Below, piece after piece: positions 63,752 through 64,000 of a DNA stretch of 64,000 nt. The position numbers and the translations under genes were made by a program. Numbering within the stretch: position 1 is the stretch's first letter; each line of letters begins with the position of its first letter. Where the stretch lies: assembly GCA_964530335.1 (NCBI GenBank), contig CAZGYG010000003.1, forward strand, positions 23,905 through 87,904, read 5' to 3'. Source of the stretch: VGDP01 sp964530335. Its GTDB lineage: Bacteria; Pseudomonadota; Alphaproteobacteria; SP197. The notes beneath the pieces are model-generated. The model made no database searches, was not told where the DNA came from, and saw only the letters and a program-made list of their open reading frames with translations.

Positions 63752-63770
63752 ATTACCTTCATGAGGTAAT
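63752..63770. promoter_or_regulatory. Operator-like palindrome before the AAA gene
   Basis: ATTACCT (63752-63758) and AGGTAAT (63764-63770) are perfect 7-bp arms around TCATG, 8 bp before the ATG of the ATPase. The position would block transcription or ribosome access. No regulator gene is seen on this side; one may lie beyond the window. Confidence 0.5.
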
Positions 63771-63778
63771 CTGCTCCC

Positions 63779-64000
63779 ATGTTGCGCCGGCTCAGCTTTA
63801 CCAACTTCAAGTCCTGGCCAAAGGCCGATCTCACGTTCGCGCCGATCACCGGGCTGTTTGGCACGAACTCCTCTGGCAAGACCAGCCTGCTTCAGTTCCT
63901 GCTGATGCTGAAGCAGACGAAGGAGGCGACTGACCGCGCGATCGCGCTGGAGCTCAACGGTGCCTATGTCCAGCTCGGCACCATCCGCGACGCGATCCAC
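63779..64000 (+). CDS. AAA family ATPase, N-terminal part (truncated by window end)
   Basis: 74 codons are visible and the frame is open at the right edge. The start MLRRLSFTNFKSW and the Walker A GTNSSGKTSLLQFLLMLKQT (about residues 29-48) match SMC-like AAA_15/DUF3696-type ATPases, which sometimes work as RecF-like or anti-phage proteins next to nucleases. The composition is less GC-biased than the rest of the window. The remaining domains cannot be seen, so the function is open. Confidence 0.82.
   Translation, partial: MLRRLSFTNFKSWPKADLTFAPITGLFGTNSSGKTSLLQFLLMLKQTKEATDRAIALELNGAYVQLGTIRDAIH

Overview
This window is a gene-dense, very GC-rich stretch (visibly around 70 percent GC) of a Gram-negative chromosome. 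Alphaproteobacteria, most likely Rhodospirillales-like, fit best. The reasons are an LptF/LptG pair, a serine palmitoyltransferase cluster of the Caulobacter/Sphingomonas kind, an ELM1-type protein, a DUF1127 peptide, a long-form PurC, and very many ATGA/GTGA/TGATG stop-start overlaps. No tRNA, rRNA, CRISPR array, insertion sequence or integrase is visible. The taxonomic call is an inference from gene content.

Layout. 1-4991 (+): the tail of an unknown gene, a terminator, then four tandem PAPS-type sulfotransferases with a PKHD-type Fe(II)/2-oxoglutarate hydroxylase inside the array, ending in a YggS-like PLP protein. 5077-12739: a hypothetical protein, a LonH/YcbZ-like protease, an orphan OmpR-type response regulator, an MFS transporter, an MBL-fold hydrolase, a methyltransferase and a pirin. 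12736-18710 (-): a complete peptide-type ABC importer (binding protein, two permeases, a fused double ATPase), translationally coupled to the pirin. 18707-25258 (-): a tightly packed glycan operon with four glycosyltransferases, a polysaccharide deacetylase, a histidine phosphatase and a membrane protein. 25432-28583 (+): an ABC exporter-like protein with an expanded, degenerate nucleotide-binding domain, followed by a stand-alone cNMP-binding protein.

28580-44510 is the most notable region: a probable sphingolipid (ceramide) locus. It has serine palmitoyltransferase, a dedicated acyl carrier protein, a ceramide-reductase-like dehydrogenase, a fatty acyl-AMP ligase and a GNAT-type candidate ceramide synthase. 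It also carries headgroup genes (two CDP-alcohol phosphotransferases, an LCB5/DAG-kinase-like lipid kinase, a nucleotidyltransferase-like protein), a fatty acid hydroxylase and an LptF/LptG pair. The working model is that this locus makes a phosphorylated ceramide-type lipid and that LptFG moves it toward the outer membrane.

44543-50465: surface carbohydrate genes (ELM1-like, CMP-sugar synthetase, methyltransferase, surface carbohydrate protein, ABC exporter) directly next to the lipid locus, suggesting a shared envelope role. 50713-64000: a small exported protein, an RND efflux pump with its adaptor, DUF1127, purC, a class I glutamine amidotransferase, a GST, a redoxin-like/prolyl-4-hydroxylase fusion, a sugar nucleotidyltransferase, an ArsR regulator with a clear operator-like palindrome, a ribokinase, a type III glutamine synthetase, a GFA-family protein, and the start of an AAA ATPase that runs off the window behind a 7-bp-arm palindrome.
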